52,500 bases of DNA from contig NC_006692.1 in assembly GCF_000091045.1 (NCBI RefSeq), forward strand, positions 874,721 to 927,220, in the 5' to 3' direction. The stretch's first letter is position 1, and every line of letters begins with the position of its first letter. Shown piece after piece: positions 29,409-41,746 of the stretch. Made by a program: the position numbers and the translations under genes. The notes beneath the pieces are model-generated. The model had not been told where the DNA came from, did no database searches, and saw nothing but the letters and a program-made list of their open reading frames with translations. The DNA comes from Cryptococcus deneoformans JEC21 (taxonomy: Eukaryota > Basidiomycota > Tremellomycetes > Tremellales > Cryptococcaceae).

Positions 29409-32400
29409 TCAGCAGAGAATCAGATCCACTCGGCTTGCAGGGGTACCTCTGTCAATGATGTACGTCCTGTTGGGTCTTTTGATACTCTGCACCCTGCCCA
29501 CCAACTGATTGACACTACCTAGATCCACAAATTCGTCCGTTTGCTTGAACGAACTGTAGTAGTGCCAAACTCTTGTCCCTCCAGGAAGCCGATGCTCCTG
29601 CGTCATAGCGGGCTTGATTTGAGCCAGAGCTATGGTCATTTCTGGGGTACTGGGGGAACAAGGATGGTGCGGGAGATTGATTGTTATGATGTTGATTAGC
29701 TGGCCATAGCAGAGTCGACCTTGCCATTCAGTGGCTCTGGTCGAATTGTGCCTCCATCGGTCGACAGCGACAGTATACTGCAGCAGGCATCAAAGTCACA
29801 TCAGCGACTATACTAATTTGTGTATCCGTAAGACCACTCACAGACACAAAGGAGGCACTTCTCCTATCATCCTGGCTTTCATCCAGCCTGACCACCCGCA
29901 TGGTGTCACCGCCATGGAGGACTTTGACTCGGCTCCACACCTGGAGTCTCTCCATTGACACTAGCGGTCGTAGGTCATCACTGGATTGAAGGCCAAAATG
30001 AGTGGCCATGGTGCCAACCACCTTATCAATGATGTTATGGGGGAGGGTATGGAGATTATTAGACTGTGAAGATATGGCATAGTGTGGGTCTACACAGCTG
30101 TCAGCCCACAATTACATCTCCATGTTGTCTTGAAGAAATTCTTACAGTTTGGTAGGATTTTTTCGGAGCTCGGGCTACCATTCTCGTCATCTGATATGCC
30201 TTGGGTAGATGTCAGCATATCTTCTATCCCAAATTTGGTAAGGAGATGGTGTATCACGCATTTGGACAAGAGTCGTTGGTCCATGTTAGCATACACACTC
30301 CGGGAATTTGAGATGTGAGAATTTAAGTCTCCACAACAGCGCTCCATCCCAAACTGCCAAGAGACCCATACAGGCCCTATTGCTCGGATGTAGTCGGAGA
30401 TGTGGAGGAGCATGTGCAGTTGGGAGCTGCAGAGGTGGAGACGGCTGGGGTTATCGTTATAATATAACCTTTGTAAGTCGTTAGCTTAGTTGAGACCAGT
30501 GCAAGATAAACAGCCGAGCTACTCACCTCTCGAAGTCTCTCACCCACTTAGCCCAGTCCTTCTTTAGACCATCCAACCTGTTTTTTGGTAGCTCGAACTC
30601 TACGCATTCTCGCACCAGCTCGGAAAACTGCACGAAGTGTTTGTGATACTCCGTGGGGATGAGCTCTTCGAGTAGGACAGGAGCCAGATGCTGTATCCAA
30701 AAGGACCAGCTGTCCGCTGTGCAGGCTTGTCGACACTCGACGAAGTTGGGTGGATTGGCAGCAAAGCATGACGGGATCGTACGCCCTGAAGCAGCGGTTG
30801 CCCGTCCCAACTTCTCCCACGTCTCCTTGCTTAACACAAACCTCTCATTGTTCAGATTCCTCACAAGGCCGCCGATCAGGTTGACTAAAGTTGGAACAGC
30901 GTTTTCAAACACAAGATGCATAAAGTCGATTGGGAAGGATAGCGGAAAATTGATGGTGGGCAGCCTTGACAGAATGGATATGCCATTGATGCCGTGCTTT
31001 CGTGAGCGACGATTATGTTCCGCCTTTGAAGGTGCTGCAGCGGCGTCGCTGGCATCTCTGAGAAAGGTAGCGTGATCCCGAAGAGGTAGGTTGAGAGGAT
31101 CATAATCGGTCATAGTATGATCAATGCGGGATGGTCGAAGTGGAAGATAGGGAATAGTGGCAGATGATGATTGATGACGAACACCCATTGCAGTACACAT
31201 CCGACAAGGACAGTAGCTATTGGTGCCCTTCATGTTCATGAACATGGACACAGCTGGAGTGTCACCGGAGGCGAAGAGGAGATGAGCTCTCAAGGTGAAA
31301 AATCTTCCTGCATCTGCATCCCAAGTCCTCACACCAACTGCCAATTCTAGCAATTCCTCCACCATTGGGAAAAGGAACGAGTCAAAGTCCTTGGCCTTCT
31401 TAGGCCCTGGAACAATCCCCAGAGGAATAAGCTCTTCGTTGTGAGTCCTAATGTCAGGTGCGAGATTGAGGTTGTGGAGCATGAGGGGCCAGCACGTGGC
31501 GGATCGTTTTTTGAAGGGACAGAAGCCATCTGACGTGAAAGCCAGAGCAATGTCTCTTTCATCAGAGAAGTAATTGACGCCAATCTTCTCACCCTCCACT
31601 TCCACTTCCTTCTCAAGCAGTGACTTATAGTGTTCGCCATCAAAAACATCACCTATCTGGTCAGACTGTGCGTTATCTCTGGTGTATTCAGCACGGTACA
31701 TGACTTTACGTTTGGTCGAGGGGTGGTAGTAGAAACCTTGTAGACGGGGAATAAGGTGGATGTAGAGGTAGCGAGCCCGAGGTTTGCCTTTCGCATCATA
31801 CCTGTTTGCTTTACAGAAGGGACAGATGAGATCGTTTTTATAGGGCCCAACAAAGCATACGCAAGATTTCAGGCATCGGTCATAGTATGTTGATGGGAGG
31901 TCGCTCAGCTCGGCAACTCGCGACTTGACGTGCTTGAAAGAGTAATATGTACCTCCCCAAGCAGTATGTGTCATTCGGAAGGCGCTCAATGGTTGGTTGT
32001 ATTGGACTTTATGGTGGTACCTTTTGATCTTGACAATGTCTTCGGCGTCTAATTCATAGACTATGACTTAGTGTTAGTCCAAACTAATGGCAAGAGCGAG
32101 TAAGGACAGCTTACGACGGGATCCTATTTGTTTATATGTGTTCGCTAGAACTTCTTCCATCGCCGACTGACTTTCGCCTAGCAAATCCTCTTCCCGCCTT
32201 TCCGAGCTCTCAAGATAACCGTTGTCTTCGCCAGCCGCCTCATTACTGTCATCATCCCCTGCAACAGGTGAAGGCTCCACTTCATCTCCTTCATCTTCGG
32301 AATCCGACACTTCTTCTGGGTTCTTGCGCTGGACGTTGGAATGGAATCGGGCAATGAGAGTTCGGTATCGGGGATTGGAGATCGAAGGCTCAGCGCTTGT

Positions 32401-32863
32401 AGTATGAAGATTGGGATTGCTCTAGAGAATAAGTGTGGAAAGAGTCAGTGATTATTTCCTTAGGTTCCATTACAGAACATTTGACTCGCCTCCTGTGTCG
32501 TTGATTCACTTTCTCCAGCTACATTCTGTCTGACAGCAGACAGACCGGGATCTTCATTCTGCAAGGAGTTACCAAGGTGAGTATATCTGATCTACTTCAC
32601 AATTTCAATAGAAAGCAGCTTACCTCATCATCTGCCTCAGACATTTCCACATCACTGTCGCCACCGTCACCACCGTCGCCACCATCATTTTCGTCAAAAC
32701 GGTCCTCATTGATTGCTTCTGTGGCGCTAGCTTGAGCTGCTGCAAGATTCTCTAGTACTTTCTTCTCATGCCGTCTTTGAGTTGCCCGCGAGACATTCAC
32801 CTTCGGACAGCGAGCTAAGCCGCAGTGACAAGTAGTCTTGCGTGCATGATAATTCGGCCTCAT
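29409..32863 (-). CDS. CACTA (Tnp2-like) transposase
   Basis: The most plausible ATG is at 32863 (MRPNYHARKTTCHCGLARCP), giving a Cys/His-rich N-terminus ending SRATQRRHEKK, then acidic D/E-rich exons and VYELDAEDIVKIKRYHHKV. The main exon (about 32000-30530) has CPFCKANRYD, then LAFTSDGFCPFKKRSATCWP with the first catalytic Asp, YCPCRMC (a C(2)C pair) and PIDFMHLVFENAVPTLVNLI with the second Asp plus D(2)H. After an intron, SSQLHMLLHISDYIRAIGPV and WQFGMERCCGDL supply a candidate Glu. This D-D-E set with C(2)C and D(2)H is typical of the CMC (CACTA/Mirage/Chapaev) superfamily. C-terminal exons end TYIIDRGTPASRVDLILC, TGA at 29409-29411. Splice joins after 30110 are uncertain and one could hide a break. 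It should cut and paste the CACTATGGGA ends. Confidence 0.88.
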
Positions 32864-33711
32864 TATTGCTGGTGCGGCTGTTGGTTGATGGTTGATAAAG
32901 ATGTTGGTTGATAGAGATGACAAACAAAGCTGGTAAATGGAGAGGATGTGAGTAGTCTTTGGTGGAGCTCTTGTCGATGAGTTCCTGCCCTCTCGGTTTC
33001 AGCCTGGTTGGGTAGATAAATCAGTCAAATAATTATAATAATAATAAGAATTAACAAGTTACGTAGACCGAACCAAACAATCCTCACACATACTGAATCA
33101 ATATGCATTTCAAATTACCTTATTATTAACGCTTTTCATTATGTCTTTATAAATAAGAACCAATTAAAAACAAAATTCACCAACTAAAAGTCTCGTCACT
33201 CCTACGTAGTAACGGTCAACTTCCAACTTCTGCAGTCCTCTCTAATCATTTGCAACACCAGAGACATTTTTCCCTATGAGGCGCCCTCCTCCTACCTTGC
33301 CCGTTTCGCTCTTCCACTTGTTTGACTGCTCCACATTATCTTCCAACAAATCATCGCCGCTTTGAGGAGATTGACCGAAGCGAGGTTTTTTGAACAATGC
33401 CCGCACCACAAGGTTAGAGGCTTTCTTTGTGACGCTGGCTGCCCTGTTCTGGGGAGATCTGAGGCACTGGCGTCGCACAAAGCAAAGAGTGACTCCCCTG
33501 GTTCGCCTCTATTTTAACAGTGGTGGACCTTGCACCATACGACTGGTGCCGAGATTATTAAACCTTGTGGTAGTAGTCGACGCCGCCTGCAGGATAGGCA
33601 GTCTGCTACAAAATCATTCTTTCGCCACCACCATATATTGGTACGGGCTTCGATCGTTGGCATGGGGTTTGCAATGATTGAGGGTCATATTTGTTGAGCT
33701 TCCAAATCCAT

Positions 33712-33733
33712 ATATATATATATATATATATAT
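33712..33733. repeat. TA dinucleotide microsatellite
   Basis: TA run about 95 bp before the start of the second CACTA gene. It may serve as its TATA region. Confidence 0.8.
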
Positions 33734-33825
33734 CTCACCTTCTTCATCCTCTTCTCTTCATCCCATCATCCACTTCTCGCTTTACGTCTCCTTCCATTTC
33801 ACCTCTTCGCAGACCCACTTCTATC

Positions 33826-34910
33826 ATGCCCGGACGACAAGCACGATGCCAAAGCACTCTCGCTGAGGCAACTACTCCTACCTCATCTGCCGGTGGCAAA
33901 GCTACCAAGAAGCGATCAAGTAAGACTACTCCGTATTCTAGAAACCCTCCTTTGTCTGCTTCTTCTACATCTACCACTATTTCACCGGTCTCTTCCACAG
34001 TCGTCACCTCAACACCAAGTACGATTGCCGAAATAGCTCGACTTCAAGAAGAGCTCCGAGCCGCCCAGACTGGTGTGTCTTCCGTCTACCCTTTCTTTCC
34101 CTTTTTCAAGACTGCTCATGAATATCTTCTACATAGCTTTGAATACTCTCTCTACCGACCCTGCGACTGTCTCATCGTCCCCCACTACCCTTTCGAATGC
34201 AACCTCTCTATCCCTTAATTCGTCGTTGTCAAACGTCGCGTCCCATGGGCTATCATCACCAGTAGAGACACATTTTGCTGCGTCACCACCCGATAATGCG
34301 GACCCGTCACACGAGACGCCGTCGCCAGCCCCAGGTAAGTGTACTGCTTTTCTGCCACATTTTCATGCTTTACTTCGCCCGAAAAGGTTCTGCTCATTAG
34401 GCTGACGTATTGGTCATCTCAGCACCCTCATTTAGTATGACGACCTCTTATTCCAAGCCGACTTCTCAATCGATCTACCCCCCTCCCAATATGATGAAAA
34501 AGGGCTTCAAATTGAGGTCCGCGATGGGTCTTATTGGGCAGGAGCACGACAATTTGATGAAGGGAATCCATGCAAGTCATACACCATTATTGTCTATCAT
34601 AAATATCTATTAACACATCCTCTATAGGACTCGGTTCGATTTTGCTTGCCGCAAACTGGCATTAAGGTCGGTTCCGTTACCTGGAGGCAGATTACCCATG
34701 AGCAACGCCATCTTTTCTACACACTGGTCAGTCTTCTTATAGCAGTAGTACAGACACACAGACACCATGCTCATCCTTTCACAGATGTCCGACCGACACC
34801 AGGATCTGTTCTCCCCTGGGAAATATTTTTCCCAATGGCCACTAGAAACTTTATTAAAACAACGCCTAAAAAACCAAAAAAGTTATAATAAGAGCTGCTC
34901 CAAGAATTAG
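33826..34910 (+). CDS. Second CACTA gene, hypothetical accessory protein
   Basis: ATG at 33826 opens MPGRQARCQSTLAEATTPTS. A basic Ser/Thr-rich start (KATKKRSSKTTPYSR) leads into TIAEIARLQEELRAAQT, a short coiled-coil-like helix. Spliced exons continue ALNTLSTDPATVSSSPTTLS, APSFSMTTSYSKPTSQS, MMKKGFKLRSAMGLIGQEHD, SVRFCLPQTGIKVGSVTWRQ and MSDRHQDLFSPGKYFSQWPL, ending NKSCSKN with TAG at 34908-34910. Introns were placed by frame: about 34074-34132, 34335-34422, 34571-34627 (a GC donor, G|GCAAGT) and 34728-34785. No known domain is recognised. By analogy with plant En/Spm TnpA it may bind the subterminal repeats; that is inference only. The fragment at 14289-15045 holds its last exons. Confidence 0.6.
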
Positions 34911-35310
34911 AGTGGGTGTTTCATCATAAAGGTTCCTATTTAGTGCCCCTTCTTAGTCTTCAACCCGTACCAATTATAGGGTCCAGCTCGACTGCGTTGT
35001 GTAAATTTTCGCATTTATCTATGCATATATTCTGGTGACCGATTGGTGCAGATAGAGGCGAGCGAAACAAACCGATTAGCTACTGGATTTAAATCCCAAT
35101 AAGAGCTCAAAATAAGCCGTACTAGCTGCTCAAAATAACCACAGCAAGAAGCTCGAAACGAGCTTGTAATTGTTCTTGAAATGAGCCGGAAATCAAGCCA
35201 CCTCAAGGCTTATTATAAGCGCCATATAGGGTCAAATCGAGCCAGTAAATCGAGTTGATTGAAACACTTTTCACTTAAAACAAGCCGGTGCGAATTTGGC
35301 TTGAAACAAG

Positions 35311-35330
35311 CCGCCGCGGGTCCCATAGTG
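35311..35330 (-). repeat. Right terminal inverted repeat of the CACTA element
   Basis: CCGCCGCGGGTCCCATAGTG, followed by CTT (35331-35333). Confidence 0.95.
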
Positions 35331-35332
35331 CT

Positions 35333-35639
35333 TACAACTATGAAACTATGAAAAGCTACCATCCTTTCCTCCTGCTTACTCATTTCTTTTGGAATAAATA
35401 TGTCACTAACTTGTGATGAGGACTGGGCTGTCAGACCAGAGGGAAATGAACACTGACCAAATGCTGGGGAAGAAGAGGAGGATGCTGACCAGGTGAAAAG
35501 AAGGAAGAGACAAGAAACTGAATGAAGGATATTATTGTCTGAGGTGCAAATTTGTTTGGTTACACTGGGACAAGGTGGAATGGAAGCCCGTTGCCTGGTT
35601 TAGATGTGGAGAGTGTGACTCTTGCATAATATCATGACA
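35333..35639 (+). repeat. LTR family 2, 3' half
   Basis: Matches 13000-13337 of the complete solo LTR: CTGCTTACTCAT, GGGCTGTCAGACCAGAGGG, GCTGACCAGGTGAAAAGAA and CTTGCATAATATCATGACA. Its 5' half is not adjacent; the CACTA element lies there, and on the other side of it is family-2 sequence in the opposite direction. The CACTA insertion therefore sits at a rearranged junction rather than in one LTR. Confidence 0.85.
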
Positions 35640-37395
35640 ATAAGCAATGCTAAGAAAGGGCCAATGGCCTGGACAGTGAGGCTTGAGAGTGTTGCTGACA
35701 TAGATCAAGCAGTAAATGTTTGTGACTGACTGCATCCTTGAGACTCAAGGTGCAGCATATTAATAAAGCCACACTGGGTAGATGGATCCTGTGACTTCTT
35801 GTAAGCAGCAATGTTTGTAGAATATTGGCATTGCTGTGAATTGTCAAAGATGGAAAAGAAAATAAAGGAAAAAAAAAAAAAATCCTTGTTTGGGGCACAA
35901 GTCTGAGTGCATGAGCCATCTTTTAACTTGATTTTCAGGGGATTTCAATGGCATGGATCTCCATAACATGACGAAACCTCCTGATGTCATAGTCCTAGGG
36001 GGCCAGGGACAAAGTAAGTCTCAACCAACCCATCTGTCACCAATGGAAATGTTTCCAGCACCAGAGGAGGTTGGTCATAAAGAAACCCTCAATCTGATTG
36101 ATAAAAGCCTGATGAAAACAGGCTATGGTGGGGGTTGGTGATGCGTGCTCAAATCAATTTTTTAAGCAGCAATGAGTTCAGACTATTGCAAAGGTGGTGT
36201 ATGACAGTGAAGAAAAGCTTGAGACTGCTGTCATGTAGTGTTCTATACAAATGGAAGTTCCATATTTTTATATTTTTACAGATATTGATCCGACTTAATG
36301 CAATGGACACATATGCTGGAGTGCTAATTGAGTTCTGATGTATTTAGAGTAGGTGATGGAAATGGTCAGAAAGCAGGCAGAATGGATGTACATACAAATA
36401 GGTATATGGGGTTGTTTTACTATACTATTAGGATTCATCTTCAATTGGTCCCACTATGCAGCATAAATATAACCAAATATCCTCGCCTCATCTTCCCAAA
36501 CTCGCTCATTAGATCTGGTCTGCACCTACTAAGTTCTGGAGCCTTATCGAGATCTGATCTTTAAGTCTGACAGAGGCTGAAACTAAAATACATCTCAAAG
36601 TTCATTACGTAAACATGTAGGCGTGCATGACATCTGCTCTTTCTAATCCTTCGAATTATAGAAAGGAGCTCTTCTATTAACTTTATCAAAGCTCAATGAA
36701 GACCATCATCATATTGTAAAGAACTTCCTCTCTGATTGTCTCTTTGATGAGGACACTTAATTATTTGACCATATATTGTCATCTTGTGGCTTTCAACATT
36801 GGATCTAAGATGAGCATGAATAAGAGCGCGGCGCTCATCTGTCTTTCACGCAGGATGAATCACCCATATTGCCATGGCCCAATGCAGACATACAACACTC
36901 CATCAAATATCATCCCTGAAATGAACTGTCATTCTCCTCAATTGTATGCATTCAATGGCCATCATGCGATGTTGCCCCACGTTTGCACTTCCACCCAAAC
37001 CCTTTCGAAAAAGTGCCTTTTTTCAGATCCTAAGGCCCCTTATTATTATCATCTTGATCCTGGCCATAGTGATTGTCACTGTTTAACAATGAAAGAGTCA
37101 TTCCAATGCAGTTTGAGTATATTTTGCACCAATGCGAAAGAAATTATTAATGATGTTACTTATATGAGATCAGCACTAGAAAGAAGCGACACTGTTTGCC
37201 ATACAATTAATCGGCAGCTTTTCGCAACCATCCCACATAACTTATTTACAATCATGACATTGCTCTGATAATCATGGAGAAAACGAATTTCATTCAGTCA
37301 AAGGAGATTTAGCTGGGGGATGAATATGTTCGAAGGTATAAATGGACGTTAGAGCACCCGAAACTAGAAGAACGAGAGGTTGGAAAAGAAGTTTT
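35640..37395. other. Right margin of the transposon block, no confident gene
   Basis: About 1.75 kb. An A14 tract lies at about 35869-35882. A + frame at 36744-37268 (174 codons, Cys/His-rich, NHPYCHGPMQTYNTPSN) has an ATG but no recognisable domain, many rare-looking codons and no intron pattern like its neighbours. I do not annotate it as a gene. A short frame at 35953-36141 is likewise unsupported. Confidence 0.4.
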
Positions 37396-38289
<894 letters not shown>

Positions 38290-39124
38290 TGTTTCTACTG
38301 ATTTTGTGTGATGCTATACAGTACGGGGTACGATGGAACTGAAGAAGGGCTGATATTGCTCGTACGGCGAGTATAGAAAGGGGACGATGGACGTGGCGTG
38401 CATCATGGAGGGCGAGCCACCGCCGCGCGTCGGAGTTCCAATAACCCCGCCCTGGTGGCGCTCTGCTGATCATTTATTTCCTCCTCCACAAATCCCCCTC
38501 CACCTTCCTTTTCCCACTCCCCAGTCTCATCATTCTCGTCCCCCCACTTCTTTTTTCAAATTCCTTCTTCTTAAGCTTTGTTGATATCTGACGTGGTTTC
38601 AAAAGTGTTATGATGATGTGATGCAACGATAGTTAATAAAATCAAAATAAAGACAACAAATGATATCAGCAAAATAGATAAATAACAGTAATAAATTACC
38701 GCCACCTGTAACAGCATCCGCCGTCGCACGTGCGTCATCAACTATAAGTAACCATGCCAGTACCGTACTACATAAATACAGTATAATAATCTCCAGTACT
38801 CGCTCCTCATTGTCCTATACATAGGGCGTAGAGACTTGATAAAGGATAGCGACCTTTACTTCTTCCAGTATTGCCCAGCCCGGCTCCAGTCTGTAACGAT
38901 CGGCGCCCACAATTGCGACTTACAACACCGATATCCGCTGGCAATACAGATATCAATTTCCAAAGTGAAATCTAGCCTCAATCTCTTGACAACAAGCTTA
39001 GCGCAAGAACGTCAACAAACGACAGCGTTTTTACTCGTGTTCTGTACTATCTAGTAGTGCGTTGTCGCATTCAGCTTCCATTAACCCCGCCCCCCACCGG
39101 TCGTTCGCAACGCCATCCGTCATT
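38290..39124. promoter_or_regulatory. Divergent intergenic region between ARF1 and the VTC1-like gene
   Basis: 835 bp. CT-rich tracts near 38500-38570 look like leader or promoter sequence for one of the flanking genes. A TA-rich segment follows at 38620-38780. No gene is evident. Confidence 0.45.
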
Positions 39125-39925
39125 ATGAGCCAAGCATCAGACGCTTTTTGGCAGCCATTCTCATCAGGAGCTTTGAAGCTCCTTCCAAAGCGTGGTGTTG
39201 GCATACGAGCTAAGAGTAAAAGGGCGGACAGAATACCAGATGAGTAAGTCGCTATCTGGCCATCAGGATATTCCCTAATTCACAGAGGAATATTAGTCCC
39301 CAGAGACCACTTGTCACGGATTATCACTCAATAAATGATCCTACTATGCGTATACGAGTGCCTAGTAAATGAGAACTTTCCCTTCCCTAAATGAAGCTGA
39401 CGTTTTTGGCAGAAAAATTCCTCACGCCAGTGAAGGTAGAGGCAAAGGTATGGTTTGCCAATGAGCGAACCTTCATTTCCTATCTTTCAATGGGTTTGCT
39501 CCTTTCAACAATTGCATCTGGACTGCTTTTTGGCAGCAGAGACTCTTCTGCGAGATGGTTTGCGTTTGCATACGCGTTGATGTAAGCCTGATATTCATTC
39601 TAAATTTCTGACAAGTACAAGTTCTGCAGGAGTTTTGATCTATGGATGGGCTATCTTCCAGAAACGCTTGACCATGATTTCCGCAAGGGATTCGGGGAGC
39701 TTTGGTAAGCTTGGCGATTCAGTTTCAAGTGGGCGACTTAAAAATGGCTTACGATTGCACTGCATGTTAGATTTGTTATGGGGGCCTATATTCATCTGCT
39801 TTGCCCTTTTCATCGCTATTTTAGCCAATTTCATCTTTCGTCTTCACGAGGCACAACAACACACAGGTCTTAACCCTCTATCTCTTAAATATGCTTGGAA
39901 CGAAGCGGGCATGAAGAATGCCTGA
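39125..39925 (+). CDS. VTC1-like DUF202 membrane protein
   Basis: ATG at 39125 (MSQASDAFWQPFSSGALKLL) is the first in-frame ATG; an upstream extension would need a non-ATG start. After an intron the frame reads FLTPVKVEAKVWFANERTFI, then a membrane span (SYLSMGLLLSTIASGLLF). A second span (WFAFAYALISAGVLIYGWAI) is completed by splicing 39583 to the acceptor TACAAG|TTCTGCAG, and the third is LLWGPIFICFALFIAILANF. The ANERTF motif and three helices are those of yeast Vtc1, a subunit of the polyphosphate polymerase of vacuoles and acidocalcisomes. The basic N-terminal extension (LLPKRGVGIRAKSKRADR) of about 40 residues is longer than in Vtc1. No SPX or tunnel domain is present, so it is not VTC2-4. 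Confidence 0.87.
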
Positions 39926-40216
39926 ATGAAGGAGTAGTAGTTCTGTCATCGAAGCGAACGACAGTCGTACAGTCTAATCGTTATCATGTACCAATTGCTG
40001 CTGCTATCCATCATATTCTGCATCAAGATGTGACCAGGGTATCTCTTGAATGTGTATCTCTTAAATGTATAATAATCATTTTGGATAGAGCCTCGTTGCT
40101 CACATAGTTGTTGCTCACATAGCAAGTGAACAACCTGAGGCAAACCAATATCATACATCACGTCAAAAGGACTTCGCGAGACCTCATATCAAAGACAATA
40201 TGGATAATTCTTATGT
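39926..40216. other. Convergent intergenic spacer
   Basis: Both flanking genes end here. It contains a direct 13-bp duplication, TATCTCTTGAATG/TATCTCTTAAATG, near 40040-40066. Otherwise nothing is seen. Confidence 0.4.
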
Positions 40217-41269
40217 TTACGCAGTCGAAGATTGCTTATATTCCTGTAAAATTGTCAGTAGTGCGGCATTGATAAGGAAGCGGGCACGTACCGCCATCTC
40301 AGCATCCAACTGTTCAGCGGTCTTCTTGGCCGGGCGCGTGTTGCGAGGCTTGCTGGCGGGAGCGCGCCTCTTTTGAGGCTGAACGGGAGCAGGTGCAACC
40401 CGATTAACGAGGGAAGATTGCGCCTGATTGGGGTCAATGGCAAGCTCAACCTTCATAGGGCGTTCTATGGGGAGATGTAAGGGCGACAATGGGCGTTGAA
40501 TCGGTGACAAATAGGTCAGACGAGATTGAAGTTTGAGAGGAAGACAAGTCGTCAGTTCGAAGTGAAATAATCAAGAGTTCGCCCCAGTCGCCCCCGCCGC
40601 CGACGACCCATGTTGTACAGTTATCATAGACGTGAGCGGCCTTGTCAAGAGAATATATTCAACTGGGCGGCGGTGGAAACGGGACACAAGAGCCAAGAAA
40701 TACTAACGATTGTCGATCATCCTATTGTGATCTGTTCGTTAGCCACTTTCTAGTGCTGGTGGACTTACAAGAGGCATGAGCCTTCCTCGCGTCGCCCTTG
40801 TTCCTAAAGACTACCGTAGCAATACCAGTACTCTTGCCTGTAGCGGTGTAAGACATCTGGACACTTTTGACAGGCCCGACAGTCGACTGCATGAGATCCT
40901 AGAAAACATGATAAATAAAATGATCAGAACAAGGGATGCAGGCACTTACTCGGACAGCGGCCTCAGTCACATCGCTGGGCAGATTGCTGATGATAATTTT
41001 GAATACTTCGGCGCTAAATGGTTGAGGAGCCGATATAGTCTTGGGAACTGTCGAAGCGTATCTCGCTCGAGCACTGGTGGCGCCAGACGCAGCACCCCCA
41101 CGCCGGGCACCTGCTCCGCCTTGCCTGGAACGACGTGGTTTGGCCTTGGTGGCGATAATCTGTTGAAATCAATGAATGACATGAGAGCGTGTCGCGATCA
41201 ACAGGCGGCGGGGGCTCGTGGCAAACGAACCTCATCGAGGGGTCGGTCAATGTCCATCTTGGAAGCCAT
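40217..41269 (-). CDS. YRA1: Aly/REF mRNA export adaptor (Yra1/Mlo3 type)
   Basis: ATG at 41269 opens MASKMDIDRPLDE and, after an intron, IIATKAKPRRSRQGGAGARR. This is the N-terminal UAP56/Sub2-binding motif (MDxxLDEII) followed by an RGG-like basic box. The RRM follows: EVFKIIISNLPSDVTEAAVR (RNP2), then SVQMSYTATGKSTGIATVVF (RNP1), then YHNRMIDNQRPMKVELA. The C-terminus is TAEQLDAEMAEYKQSSTA, the second helicase-binding motif, made by an intron that removes an out-of-place RARFLINAAL stretch. Stop TAA is at 40217-40219. It should act in the nucleus, linking the TREX complex and spliced mRNA to the Mex67 exporter. A long intron (about 40470-40708) is unusual beside the short ones. Confidence 0.93.
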
Positions 41270-41746
41270 TCTGCTGGTTAATCGGCGTCGTTAAAATAAT
41301 TGAAGAGGTATAGTGAAATACGCCGGGGACTGAATGGAAAGCAGGAAATAGACGGGAGACAGGCCACTTGCTTGCTACAGTCGATCCTACACCCCGCGAG
41401 AACAACGGTGCGTCAGCTCCGCGGCATTTCCCATAAAGCCGGCAGGTGGCACAGTCTCCCCATAAATCACAGTATTAATACATAAGAGAAATCCTCGCTC
41501 TCATCCGCATGCATATGCCGACAACGAATAATGAATTAAATGTATGGTGCATCTTGCTCCAGCTTTCTTCTAACTCTGACTGTACTCATACGCAGGTGCA
41601 TTAGGCAGTCCTCATTTTGCGACATCTGGATACCAAATTTTACATACAAAGAGAAAACAAGTTGCCGAACAGACTAATCAGATATATCTACATACTCCGT
41701 CCGTAGCCAACATTTACAAATATACAGCAATCTGATCTCAAAAACT
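41270..41746. other. Intergenic, upstream of the Aly/REF gene and downstream of the RhoGAP gene
   Basis: 477 bp. It holds the promoter of the minus-strand Aly/REF gene and the 3' end of the RhoGAP gene. No other gene is seen. Confidence 0.45.

Larger units (their letters stand above)
29021..35330. mobile_element. Complete CACTA-type DNA transposon, 6.31 kb
   Basis: Perfect terminal inverted repeats begin CACTATGGGACCCGCGGCGG at 29021 and end with the reverse complement at 35330; the match goes on for at least 27 bp. The 3-bp duplication CTT lies at 29018-29020 and 35331-35333, the usual length for CACTA/En-Spm insertions. Both ends are rich in GGCTTGTTT/AAACAAGCC subterminal motifs. Inside are a Tnp2-like transposase gene (29409-32863, minus) and an unrelated second gene (33826-34910, plus), each pointing toward its own terminus. 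Long open exons and intact ends suggest recent or current activity. Confidence 0.95.

Noticed and set aside
36744..37268. A 174-codon + strand frame
   Set aside because: It has no domain, odd composition and no splicing pattern like local genes. It is possible but not supported.
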